DNA of 17,809 nt from an uncultured Butyricicoccus sp. (lineage in GTDB: Bacteria > Bacillota > Clostridia > Oscillospirales > Butyricicoccaceae), in the NCBI GenBank assembly GCA_947575935.1, contig CANPPM010000015.1:1-17809 (forward strand), read 5' to 3'. Position numbers and translations under genes: made by a program. The notes below the pieces were generated by a model. It was not told where the DNA came from, searched no databases, and saw only the letters and a list, made by a program, of their open reading frames with translations. Of the stretch, positions 7,999-14,982 are shown piece after piece. The stretch's first letter is position 1; the number at the start of each line of letters is the position of its first letter.

Positions 7999-8829
7999 AT
8001 GGTTAATTTCCGGCTGACGATAGCCTACGACGGCGCCCGTTACAGCGGCTGGCAGAGGCAGGGCAATACCGGGCGCACGATACAGGGCCGTATTGAGCAG
8101 GCGCTGTCCGAAATGGCCGGCCATGCCGTCCAGATCCACGGCGCGGGACGCACTGACGCAGGGGTGCACGCCCTGGCGCAGGTCGCCCACGTACGTCTGA
8201 ATACCAGCCGCACCCCTGCCGAGATACAGGCATACCTGACCCGTTATCTGCCCAGCGACATCGCGGTGACCTCCTGTGAGGCGGCTGACGAACGTTTCCA
8301 CGCACGGCTGAACGCCTGCGGCAAACACTACCGCTACCGCATCTGGAACAGCGAGATCCCCTCTGTCTTTGAGCGGAAATACCTGTTCCAATACCCCGCC
8401 CCGCTGGACGACGAGCGCATGCGGCAAGGGGCTGCACACTTCATCGGAACGCACGACTTTCGGGCATTCTGCGCCAACAAACGCACGAAAAAATCGACCG
8501 TCCGTACACTGCACAGCATTGAAATCCTCCGGCTGGGCAGTGAGCTCCGGCTGGAGCTGCACGGCACGGGCTTTCTTCAGCACATGGTGCGCATCCTTGC
8601 AGGGACGCTGCTGGAAACCGGCGCCGGGACACGTTCCCCGGACAGCCTGCCAGCCGTGCTTGCCGGCCGCGACCGCGCTGCCGCTGGGATCACACTGCCG
8701 CCGCAAGGGCTGTTCCTGGTCTCGGTCGACTATGCCCCCGCTGAAGCAACGCCCCTGCCGGCTGACACAGCGTTGCAGGCTATGACCCACGGCCCGGCAA
8801 AGCCCTGTTTCCCCGCCTCCGGCCCCTGA
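7999..8829 (+). CDS. truA: tRNA pseudouridine synthase A
   Basis: Converts uridines 38, 39 and 40 of the tRNA anticodon arm to pseudouridine. The 276-residue protein has YDG..YSGWQRQ at 10-21 and the catalytic segment GAGRTDAGVHA at 48-58 with nucleophile Asp53. It also has FHARLNACGKHYRYRI and GTHDFRAFCA in the middle, and GTGFLQHMVRIL..TLLETG near the end of the domain, all typical of TruA. The last 30 or so residues (APAEATPLPAD onward) lie beyond the usual end of about 245-250 residues and look disordered. The start has a strong GGGAGGGA ribosome binding site at 7985-7992. It sits between the exporter pair and the DUF3842 gene with short gaps, so co-transcription is likely, though a functional link is not implied. 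Confidence 0.96.
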   Translation: MVNFRLTIAYDGARYSGWQRQGNTGRTIQGRIEQALSEMAGHAVQIHGAGRTDAGVHALAQVAHVRLNTSRTPAEIQAYLTRYLPSDIAVTSCEAADERFHARLNACGKHYRYRIWNSEIPSVFERKYLFQYPAPLDDERMRQGAAHFIGTHDFRAFCANKRTKKSTVRTLHSIEILRLGSELRLELHGTGFLQHMVRILAGTLLETGAGTRSPDSLPAVLAGRDRAAAGITLPPQGLFLVSVDYAPAEATPLPADTALQAMTHGPAKPCFPASGP

Positions 8830-8858
8830 ATCCCACTTGAAGAAAGGCAGAACCCCAT

Positions 8859-9275
8859 ATGAAAATCCTAGTCATTGACGCACAGGGCGGCGGCATCGGC
8901 CGGCAGCTGGTCGCCGCCATCAAGCAGCGCCTGCCCGAAGCTGTGGTGACCGCCGTCGGAACCAACAGCCGGGCCGCCTCCGCCATGCTGAAAGCCGGCG
9001 CAGACGGCGCAGCCACTGGGGAAAACGCCGTGCTCGTCGGCTGCCGCACCGCGGACGTAATCGTCGGCCCGATCGGTATTGCCGTCGCTGATTCCATGCT
9101 TGGGGAGGTCACCCCCGCGATGTCGCTTGCGGTAGCGCAGAGCAGCGCCGCCAAAATCCTCATCCCCTTCCAACACTGCGGCTTTTATGTCGCCGGCGTA
9201 TCCAACCGCAGCATCGGGCAGCTGATCCAAGATGCCGTCGAAGCCATCCCCAAAATATCCGGCGGCAACGGTTGA
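8859..9275 (+). CDS. DUF3842 family protein, function unknown
   Basis: A 138-residue cytoplasmic protein beginning MKILVIDAQGGGIGRQL. This is a first beta strand and glycine-rich turn that resemble a nucleotide-binding (Rossmann-like) fold. It continues with VGTNSRAASAMLKAGADGAATGENA, DVIVGPIGIAVADSMLGEVTP and the conserved C-terminal IPFQHCGFYVAGV segment. I recognise it as the DUF3842 family found mainly in Clostridia, for which I know no demonstrated activity. AGAAAGG at 8841-8847 precedes the ATG. It is the last gene before the consensus promoter of the nickel-related operon, and the -35 box overlaps its stop codon. Whether it belongs functionally with the downstream cofactor genes cannot be told from the sequence. 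Confidence 0.85.
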   Translation: MKILVIDAQGGGIGRQLVAAIKQRLPEAVVTAVGTNSRAASAMLKAGADGAATGENAVLVGCRTADVIVGPIGIAVADSMLGEVTPAMSLAVAQSSAAKILIPFQHCGFYVAGVSNRSIGQLIQDAVEAIPKISGGNG

Positions 9276-9301
9276 CAGCCGCGCCAGATTTCATGTATAA
9301 T
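9272..9301 (+). promoter_or_regulatory. Consensus sigma-A promoter for the leader RNA and transporter-lar operon
   Basis: TTGACA at 9272-9277 and TATAAT at 9296-9301 are both perfect consensus boxes, separated by 18 bp. The TGA stop codon of the DUF3842 gene (9273-9275) lies inside the -35 box. Transcription should start near 9307-9309, about 195 nt before the first codon of the substrate-binding protein. It is the strongest promoter in the window. Confidence 0.88.
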
Positions 9302-9307
9302 GGATAC

Positions 9308-9456
9308 GAACGGTCCGCAGGAAGCGGATCATTGGGGCAGAAGCCCCTCTGGATGCATCGCCAATCCCACAAAGCATCCTCCGGACAGTACAAATCCCCC
9401 TCTGGTATGTTATTGAAGGCATACGGCTTTTCCGACGAAAGGCCCTATGCCTTTTT
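9308..9456 (+). ncRNA. Structured leader RNA (candidate riboswitch/attenuator or small RNA)
   Basis: Between the promoter and a T-tract terminator the RNA can fold into three hairpins in succession. These are GGTCCGC/GCGGATC (9312-9318 with 9324-9330, one G-U, loop AGGAA); GGGGC/GCCCC (9334-9338 with 9343-9347, loop AGAA); and GGATGC/GCATCC (9351-9356 with 9374-9379, 17 nt loop). A terminator hairpin follows at 9418-9456. GTCCG 9313-9317 can alternatively pair with CGGAC 9382-9386 and enclose the second and third hairpins. ATTGG 9331-9335 can pair with CCAAT 9361-9365 inside the third loop. GTATG 9405-9409 can pair with CATAC 9420-9424 and break the terminator. A structured region, a terminator and an alternative pairing upstream of a transport and cofactor operon is the layout of a riboswitch. 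I do not recognise a known family. An independent small RNA is the main alternative. Confidence 0.6.
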
Positions 9457-9477
9457 GCGTCCCTGCAGGGGGATTTT
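9392..9477 (+). terminator. Outer stem enclosing the first terminator, possible second terminator
   Basis: AAATCCCCCT at 9392-9401 is the exact reverse complement of AGGGGGATTT at 9467-9476. The 10 bp stem would enclose the whole first terminator. Its 3' arm runs into TTTT at 9474-9477, and TTTTT follows at 9481-9485. It could act as a second, backup terminator, or hold the leader in a closed shape. CCCTGCAGGG at 9461-9470 is also a perfect palindrome that overlaps the 3' arm. Confidence 0.5.
9418..9456 (+). terminator. Intrinsic terminator in the leader of the transporter-lar operon
   Basis: GGCATA at 9418-9423 pairs with TATGCC at 9446-9451. After one C-C mismatch, GGCTTTTC at 9425-9432 pairs with GAAAGGCC at 9437-9444 (one G-U) around the loop CGAC. 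TTTTT follows at 9452-9456. It lies 48 bp before the substrate-binding protein start codon and downstream of the promoter. It therefore must be bypassed for the operon to be expressed from that promoter. Confidence 0.82.
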
Positions 9478-9504
9478 CCGTTTTTCAGAAAGGACAGAAG
9501 ATTT

Positions 9505-11049
9505 GTGAAGCTCAGAACACTTGCCGGCCTGCTGGCGGCAGCCGTCTTGTCCGGCTGTCTGGCCGCCTGCGGCGGCAGCCCCAGTGCGGACAGAACCCAC
9601 ACCCTGATATACGGCAGCGGCGCATACACCCGCATCAACCCGGCGATGGATGAACACGGCGAACTCAACCTCCTCCTGTTCAACGGTCTAACCGCCCACG
9701 ACGGGGAAAACCGCATCATCCCCGGCCTGGCGCGGGAATGGTCGTTTGACCGGGACACCTGCACCTATACCTTCCAGTTGGAAGAACAGGTGCGGTGGCA
9801 TGACGGCGAACCTTTTACCGCAGAGGACGTCCGCTTTACGATTGAAGCAATCATGGATCCCGGCAACGGTTCCGAAAACGCCCCTAACTATGAGGATGTT
9901 TTAGAGATCACTGTCACCGGCCCCCATACCCTCTCGTTCCGGCTGGCCGCCCCCAACGCCGCATTCCTGGACTATATGTCCATGCCGGTCCTGCCCCGCC
10001 ACCTGCTGGAAGGGGAGGACATGCAAACATCGGCATTCTTCCGCAGCCCGATCGGCACCGGCCCTTACCGGTTGGCGCGCTGGGATGAGGGGCAGTCCAT
10101 CACGCTGGTCCGGAACGAAGACTATTTCCAGGGCCCGCCCCAGATCGGTACAATTATTTTCAAAATTGTACCGGATGACAGTGCAAGGGCCCTGCAGCTG
10201 CGCGCAGGCGAGCTTGACCTGGCACTTCTGTCCCCGCAGGACGCGGGGCGCTTTGCAGACGACGCCGCCTATACAGAATACCGGATGACCACTTCGGACT
10301 ATCGCGGCATCCTATTCAACTTCCATCATCCATACTGGAAGGGCAATCGGGATCTGATCCCAGCGATCTGCTGCAGCCTGGACCGGCAGGCAATCGTAGA
10401 TACGATCCTGCTGGGGCACGGTATCCCAGCCTACGGTCCGCTGCAGCGCAACCCCTACAACAATGAAAATATCGAGCAATATCCTTATGACCCGGCCCGG
10501 GCAAGGCAGCTGTTAGAAAAAGCAGGCTGCAGCATGGGGCCGGACGGTCTCTATATGCGAAACGGCGAGACGGTCGGCTTTCTGCTCAGTGTCAGCGCGG
10601 GCGACCAAGTCCGGCTGGATATGGCGCAGGCGGCCGCCCAGCAGCTGCGCGAGGTCGGGATTGATTGTACCGTCGAAATCCCGACGCAGATCGACTGGCA
10701 GGGACAAATGGCCTACCTGATCGGCTGGGGCAGCCCCTTCGACGCCGATGACCATACCTACAAAGTGTTTGGCACGGGCAAGGGGGCAAACTACTCCGGC
10801 TATTCCAATCCCACGGCCGACCGGTATCTGGCCGAGGCGCGGCAGACCGACGACCCTGCAGCGCGCGCAGCCGCCTATGCCGGTTTCCAACAGGCGCTGG
10901 CCAGCGATCCCCCGTTCGCATTCCTCTGCTATGTAGACGCTGATTATGTGGCGTCCGCCCGGCTTCAGGGCATTTCTCCAGACACAGTGCTGGGACACCA
11001 CGGCGTGGGTATTTTCTGGAATGTCGCCGAATGGACCCTGGAAGGCTGA
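9505..11049 (+). CDS. Opp/Nik family ABC transporter substrate-binding lipoprotein, probable nickel or nickel-chelate binder
   Basis: A 514-residue family 5 extracellular solute-binding protein. The signal peptide has two overlapping lipoboxes, LSGC with Cys18 and LAAC with Cys22, so lipid anchoring is nearly certain although the acceptor is ambiguous. Family features include the early LLFNGLT segment, LAREWSFD..TCTYTFQL, WHDGEPFTAEDVRFTIEAI, SPIGTGPYRL and the C-terminal WGSPFDADDHTYKVF region. It captures the ligand outside the cell and gives it to the permeases encoded downstream. Peptides are the default for this family, but nickel importers (NikA, CntA) belong to it. The operon continues into three nickel-cofactor genes, so nickel is my preferred reading; the metal-binding residues cannot be read from sequence alone. 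The start is GTG 9505, preceded by AGAAAGGA at 9488-9495. The ATPase gene begins 6 nt after the stop. Confidence 0.88.
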   Translation: MKLRTLAGLLAAAVLSGCLAACGGSPSADRTHTLIYGSGAYTRINPAMDEHGELNLLLFNGLTAHDGENRIIPGLAREWSFDRDTCTYTFQLEEQVRWHDGEPFTAEDVRFTIEAIMDPGNGSENAPNYEDVLEITVTGPHTLSFRLAAPNAAFLDYMSMPVLPRHLLEGEDMQTSAFFRSPIGTGPYRLARWDEGQSITLVRNEDYFQGPPQIGTIIFKIVPDDSARALQLRAGELDLALLSPQDAGRFADDAAYTEYRMTTSDYRGILFNFHHPYWKGNRDLIPAICCSLDRQAIVDTILLGHGIPAYGPLQRNPYNNENIEQYPYDPARARQLLEKAGCSMGPDGLYMRNGETVGFLLSVSAGDQVRLDMAQAAAQQLREVGIDCTVEIPTQIDWQGQMAYLIGWGSPFDADDHTYKVFGTGKGANYSGYSNPTADRYLAEARQTDDPAARAAAYAGFQQALASDPPFAFLCYVDADYVASARLQGISPDTVLGHHGVGIFWNVAEWTLEG

Positions 11050-11054
11050 CAAAT

Positions 11055-12995
11055 ATGGCTCCACTTTTAGAAATTCATCATCTTTCCGTCAGCTTCCAAA
11101 CCCCGTTTGGCGAACTGCAGGCTGTCCGGGATGTCAGCCTAACGCTGCATTCAGGCGAAGTCCTGGCCATTGTAGGGGAATCCGGCTGCGGCAAAAGTGT
11201 CCTGTGCCGGTCCATAATGCGCCTGCTGCCCGGAAACGCCGTCATCAAGGGCGGCAGCATTCTGGCAGACGGCGTGGACATCACCCAGTACAGCCGGCAG
11301 GACATGGAGCGCCTGCGCGGCAGGCTATTCTCTATGGTGTTCCAGGATCCACTAGCCGCGCTCAACCCGGCGCTTCCGGTTGGGGCGCAGATTGCCGAGG
11401 CCGTCCGGGTCCGCCTGCCCCGGGCCAGGCGAGAGGCCGTCCACGCCCGGGTACTCGAGCTGATGGCACAGACCGGTATCGAGGCGCCCGGGCAGCGCTG
11501 CCGGCTGTACCCGCACCAGCTGTCGGGCGGGATGCGGCAGCGCATCGTCCTGGCCATCGCGCTGGCCTCGGGCCCAAAAATCCTATTTGCAGACGAACCG
11601 ACTACCTCGCTGGATGTTACCATTCAGGCACAGCTGCTGGATTTGCTGCGCGGGCTGCAGCGCAGCCTGCTGGCCGCAACGGTCCTGGTTTCTCACGACC
11701 TGGGCGTCGTGGCCCGTGCGGCCGACCGGGTCGCCGTGATGTATGCGGGCAAAATCGTTGAAATCGGAACGGCAGACGAGATTTTTTATGACCCGCGCCA
11801 TCCCTACACCTGGGGGCTGCTGCGCGCCCTGCCGTCCCGCGCGCGGCGGGGCGAACGCCTGTACAGCATACCGGGCGCGCCGCCCTCGCCGCTCTGCCCG
11901 CCGTCCGGCGACGCCTTTGCCTGCCGCAATGAATACGCCCTTCAGATCGACTATCTGCAAATGCCGCCGATGTTCCCGGTCAGCGAAACACACGCGGCGG
12001 CCACCTGGCTTCTGGACGAACGCGCGCCCAAAATCACACCGCCCGCCATACCGGGGACCTCCCCCGCCGGAGAGGCCCCCGTTCTCCCCCCCAGCCCGCA
12101 AGAGCCGCCCCTGCTCGACGTCCGGCAGCTCTCCTGCCTCTACCGGCCGCATCGCCATCTACGCATCCAGGCGCTGGACGGGCTGACCTTCCAGCTGCAC
12201 CAGGGCGAGATCCTGGGACTGGTCGGGGAGTCCGGCGCAGGCAAATCAACAGCGGCGCAGTGCGTCATGGGGCTCTGCCGCCCATCCGCCGGCCAGATCC
12301 GCTTTCAGGGCATCGACCTCCGCGACCCCCGCGCCTGCCGCCAAAACCGGCGGCTGCTGCAGACCTCCCGCCAACTGATCTTTCAGGATGCCTCTTCCAG
12401 CCTAAACGGACGGATGTCCGTGGCCGAACTGATCACAGAACCGCTGCAAATCCACAAAATCCGCCCTTCTAAGGGCTCCCTGCGCGAGGAAGCCGCCTTC
12501 CTGCTGGAAGAAGTCGGGCTGGACGTCTCCTGCCTTGACCAGTATCCGGCCGAGCTGTCGGGCGGAATGCGGCAGCGGGTGGCGATTGCCCGCGCGCTTT
12601 CAACCAAACCCGCACTGCTGGTCGCCGACGAGCCTGTCGCCTCACTGGATGTCTCCATACAGGCACAGATCCTTCATTTATTCCAGCGCCTGCAGGCTGC
12701 GCACGGCTTTTCCATCCTGTTCATCGCCCACGACCTGTCGGCCGTCCGTTATCTGTGCGACCGGACCGGCGTCCTGCACGGCGGCAGGCTGGTCGAACTT
12801 GCGCCCACCGAGACGCTTTTCCACACCCCAGCCCACCCCTATACCCGGGCGCTGCTCTCCGCCATCCCATCCCCTGACCCCCGGCGCGAACGCGCACGGC
12901 CGCTGCAGGCCTTTGACCGCACGCCGCCCGCCCCGGAAGAAATACTGACCGAAATTGCCCCCGGGCATCTGGTCCTAAAACGGAGGGAACCATGA
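11055..12995 (+). CDS. Fused double ATPase of the Opp/Nik-family importer (DppD-DppF type fusion)
   Basis: One 646-residue chain carries two complete ABC ATPase domains that are normally separate proteins. Domain 1 (about 4-320): Walker A GESGCGKS at 41-48, signature LSGGMRQR at 156-163, Walker B ILFADE at 176-181, switch His214. It includes the oligopeptide-type C-terminal extension (HPYTWGLLRALPS, then SIPGAPPSPLCPP), with only two of the usual cluster of cysteines, Cys281 and Cys290. A proline-rich linker follows at about 324-352. Domain 2 (about 353-646): Walker A GESGAGKS at 391-398, signature LSGGMRQR at 501-508, Walker B LLVADE at 521-526, switch His559. Both ATP sites look catalytically intact. 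The start is ATG 11055 with GGAAGG at 11040-11045; ATG 11031 in frame lacks a ribosome binding site. The next gene overlaps by 4 nt (ATGA), indicating translational coupling. Confidence 0.93.
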   Translation: MAPLLEIHHLSVSFQTPFGELQAVRDVSLTLHSGEVLAIVGESGCGKSVLCRSIMRLLPGNAVIKGGSILADGVDITQYSRQDMERLRGRLFSMVFQDPLAALNPALPVGAQIAEAVRVRLPRARREAVHARVLELMAQTGIEAPGQRCRLYPHQLSGGMRQRIVLAIALASGPKILFADEPTTSLDVTIQAQLLDLLRGLQRSLLAATVLVSHDLGVVARAADRVAVMYAGKIVEIGTADEIFYDPRHPYTWGLLRALPSRARRGERLYSIPGAPPSPLCPPSGDAFACRNEYALQIDYLQMPPMFPVSETHAAATWLLDERAPKITPPAIPGTSPAGEAPVLPPSPQEPPLLDVRQLSCLYRPHRHLRIQALDGLTFQLHQGEILGLVGESGAGKSTAAQCVMGLCRPSAGQIRFQGIDLRDPRACRQNRRLLQTSRQLIFQDASSSLNGRMSVAELITEPLQIHKIRPSKGSLREEAAFLLEEVGLDVSCLDQYPAELSGGMRQRVAIARALSTKPALLVADEPVASLDVSIQAQILHLFQRLQAAHGFSILFIAHDLSAVRYLCDRTGVLHGGRLVELAPTETLFHTPAHPYTRALLSAIPSPDPRRERARPLQAFDRTPPAPEEILTEIAPGHLVLKRREP

Positions 12996-14062
12996 AAACC
13001 CACTGTATATACGTCTGCCGGAACCTGCTGGCCTTCCTGCTGAGCCTATTCTTGCTGTCGGCCGCGGTGTTTTATGCGGCACGGCTTGCGCCCGGCGACC
13101 CGCTGGTCTCCTATTACGGCGACCATGCGGAGAAAATGACCCCGGCGGAACGCCTGCAAGCCGAAGAACGGCTGGGCCTGCACGAACCCATCCATATCCA
13201 GTACCTCTGCTGGCTACGCAGCGCCGCGCGGGGGGATTTCGGGATTTCCTACAAATATAAAATCAGCGTGCTCCAGGTCATCGGCGAACGGCTGCCCAAC
13301 ACCCTGCTGCTGGGCGGCGTCAGCCTCCTTCTGATTTTTACGCTGGCGCTTGGCCTGGGTATCCTATGCACACTGCAGGAAGGCCGCTGGACCGACCGCC
13401 TGCTCTGCCGGGCGGGCACAGTCCTCAGCTGTATCCCCGAATTCTGGCTTTCCCTGATCCTCATCCTCATTTTCTCGGTCTGGCTGCACTGGCTCCCCAG
13501 CAGCGGCGCCTATTCGGCCGGACATGGCGGAGACCCTTTAGACCGCGCGGCACACCTGATCCTTCCACTGTCCATTGTCGTCAGCGGTCATCTATGGTAT
13601 GATGCATATATCATCCGCAGCCGCCTCCTGACCGAGATCCGCGCAGAATATGTCCTGCTGGCAAAGGCCAAAGGCCTCAGCCGAAAACAAATCCTACTTA
13701 GGCACTGCCTGCGCAATATTGCCCCTTCCTGCCTCAATCGAATGGCGCTCTCCGTGCCGCATATCCTAGGGGGAACTTATATCGTTGAAACGGTGTTTTC
13801 CTATCCCGGCATTGGCACGCTGACCTATGAAAGCGCCCGCTGCCAGGACTACAACCTGCTGATGGTGCTCAGCCTGTTCTCCGGCATGCTGGTAATCCTG
13901 TGCAGCATGCTTGCACAGATTTGCAGCGAGCGGCTCGACCCCCGTTTACGCCCCGCGCCGGAACCCCCGGCAGACGTGCCTGCCCCTTCCGAGCAAGCTG
14001 CAGGCCGCCTCAAACGCCGCATGGCGGTCAAGTCTCCAAAACCGCTGCCACACCGGAGGTGA
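12992..14062 (+). CDS. Opp/Nik-family ABC importer permease 1 (DppB/NikB type)
   Basis: A 356-residue inner-membrane permease. It has the family N-terminus with a first membrane helix (about 11-30) followed by RLAPGDP at 31-37. The external segment ERLGLHEPIHIQYLCWL..AARGDFG comes next, then five more helices. The EAA-type coupling segment EYVLLAKAKGLSRKQILLRH at 219-238 contacts the ATPase. GTYIVETVFSYPGIGTL is at 261-277 and the family end motif DPRLR at 316-320. About 36 further residues (PAPEPPADVP, then a basic RLKRR stretch) extend beyond the usual end; they look like an unstructured cytoplasmic tail. The start codon lies in the ATGA overlap with the ATPase gene, with GGAGGGAA just upstream. 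The tail region overlaps the ribosome binding site of the next gene. Confidence 0.93.
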   Translation: MKTHCIYVCRNLLAFLLSLFLLSAAVFYAARLAPGDPLVSYYGDHAEKMTPAERLQAEERLGLHEPIHIQYLCWLRSAARGDFGISYKYKISVLQVIGERLPNTLLLGGVSLLLIFTLALGLGILCTLQEGRWTDRLLCRAGTVLSCIPEFWLSLILILIFSVWLHWLPSSGAYSAGHGGDPLDRAAHLILPLSIVVSGHLWYDAYIIRSRLLTEIRAEYVLLAKAKGLSRKQILLRHCLRNIAPSCLNRMALSVPHILGGTYIVETVFSYPGIGTLTYESARCQDYNLLMVLSLFSGMLVILCSMLAQICSERLDPRLRPAPEPPADVPAPSEQAAGRLKRRMAVKSPKPLPHRR

Positions 14063-14067
14063 ACCGC

Positions 14068-14949
14068 TTGGATCCACGCTTTACCCTGACAGGTATCCGT
14101 CCGGCCCCCCCGCCGCCAACCCCAAGCAGGCAGCGCGCGGCACGGCGGCCCGTGCCCGCGGCGGCTATGCTGGCGGCGATCGTCCTGGGCTGCCTGTTCT
14201 TCCCCCCGTTCCTTCCAAAGGATCCGTCCTATTTGGATCTTTACCATGCGAACACCGCCCCCAACGCCGAATTCCTTTTTGGCACGGATGCAATGGGGCG
14301 GGATCTCTTCTCAATGGTCTGGTACGGCGGGCGCATCTCCCTGCTGACCGGCTTTCTTTCGACGGCTATTTCCGCAGCTGCCGGGATCCTATTGGGGACG
14401 GCCAGCGGCCTTGCCCCCCGTTGGCTGGACGGGCTGCTGATGCGGCTGACTGAAATTTTTCTCAGCATCCCTGGGCTGCTCCCGGCCATCCTGCTGCAGG
14501 CGGCGCTGGGCAAAGCCAGTGTGCTAAGCCTTTCCACCGTGCTCGGCCTCACTGGCTGGGCAGAGATCGCAAAGGCGGTCCGGACCGAGGTGCGGCAGCT
14601 GCGCGGCAGCGCGTTTGTAACCGCCTCACGGTGCATGGGCGGCAGCCCTTTCCATATTCTGCGCCGGCATCTGCTGCCCAATTTTCTGCCTGCCATCCTG
14701 TTTATGCTGGTGATGCGCTTCCGCAGCGCCGTTGCCTCCGAATCCACGATGAGCTTTCTAGGGCTCGGCCTGCCGCTCGAACTCCTTTCCTGGGGGAGCC
14801 TGCTTTCGCTGTCCGAGCGCAGCCTGCTCTCCGGGGCATGGTGGGCCGCCGTTATCCCCGGCGTTTTTCTGGCTGCAACGCTGTTGTGCGTCACCGAGCT
14901 CGGCAGCGGCCTGCAGACGGCCGGCCAATACGGCCCAAGCGGCCTGTGA
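14068..14949 (+). CDS. Opp/Nik-family ABC importer permease 2 (DppC/NikC type)
   Basis: A 293-residue permease partner. After a proline- and arginine-rich cytoplasmic N-terminus (residues 1-29) and the first helix (about 31-49) come the family motifs. These are FGTDAMGRDLFSMVWYGGRISL at 71-92, RLTEIFLSIPGLLPAILL at 126-143, the EAA-type coupling segment FVTASRCMGGSPFHILRRHLLPN at 183-205, and SFLGLGLP at 229-236. The start I choose is TTG 14068, five bases after GGAGGTGA (14055-14062), which overlaps the stop codon of permease 1. A GTG at 14059 in frame would sit inside that ribosome binding site. Open frame continues further upstream only as overlap with permease 1. larE follows after 33 bp. 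Confidence 0.91.
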   Translation: MDPRFTLTGIRPAPPPPTPSRQRAARRPVPAAAMLAAIVLGCLFFPPFLPKDPSYLDLYHANTAPNAEFLFGTDAMGRDLFSMVWYGGRISLLTGFLSTAISAAAGILLGTASGLAPRWLDGLLMRLTEIFLSIPGLLPAILLQAALGKASVLSLSTVLGLTGWAEIAKAVRTEVRQLRGSAFVTASRCMGGSPFHILRRHLLPNFLPAILFMLVMRFRSAVASESTMSFLGLGLPLELLSWGSLLSLSERSLLSGAWWAAVIPGVFLAATLLCVTELGSGLQTAGQYGPSGL

Positions 14950-14982
14950 GCGCCGCCCATCCCGTTTTATTGGAGGACCATA

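Noticed and set aside
9308..9347. Possible small SRP RNA, suggested by the GCAGGAAGCGG hairpin.
   Set aside because: The conserved SRP domain IV bases (GGAA loop opposite AGCAG) are not in the right arrangement, and the rest of the molecule does not form the long rod.
9302..9400. Possible match of the leader to the NiCo (nickel-cobalt) riboswitch.
   Set aside because: The leader does have three successive hairpins and a GGACAG word at 9383-9388. It lacks the closing P1 stem and the conserved GCAG-containing junction bases that I remember for NiCo. I keep it as an unassigned RNA.
11031..11054. ATG 11031 as the start of the fused ATPase.
   Set aside because: It would overlap the end of the substrate-binding protein gene without a ribosome binding site, while ATG 11055 has GGAAGG at a good distance.
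13900..14067. An earlier start of permease 2 inside the permease 1 gene.
   Set aside because: The extra N-terminal residues are Arg- and Pro-rich and unlike the family. GGAGGTGA at 14055-14062 clearly serves the TTG at 14068.
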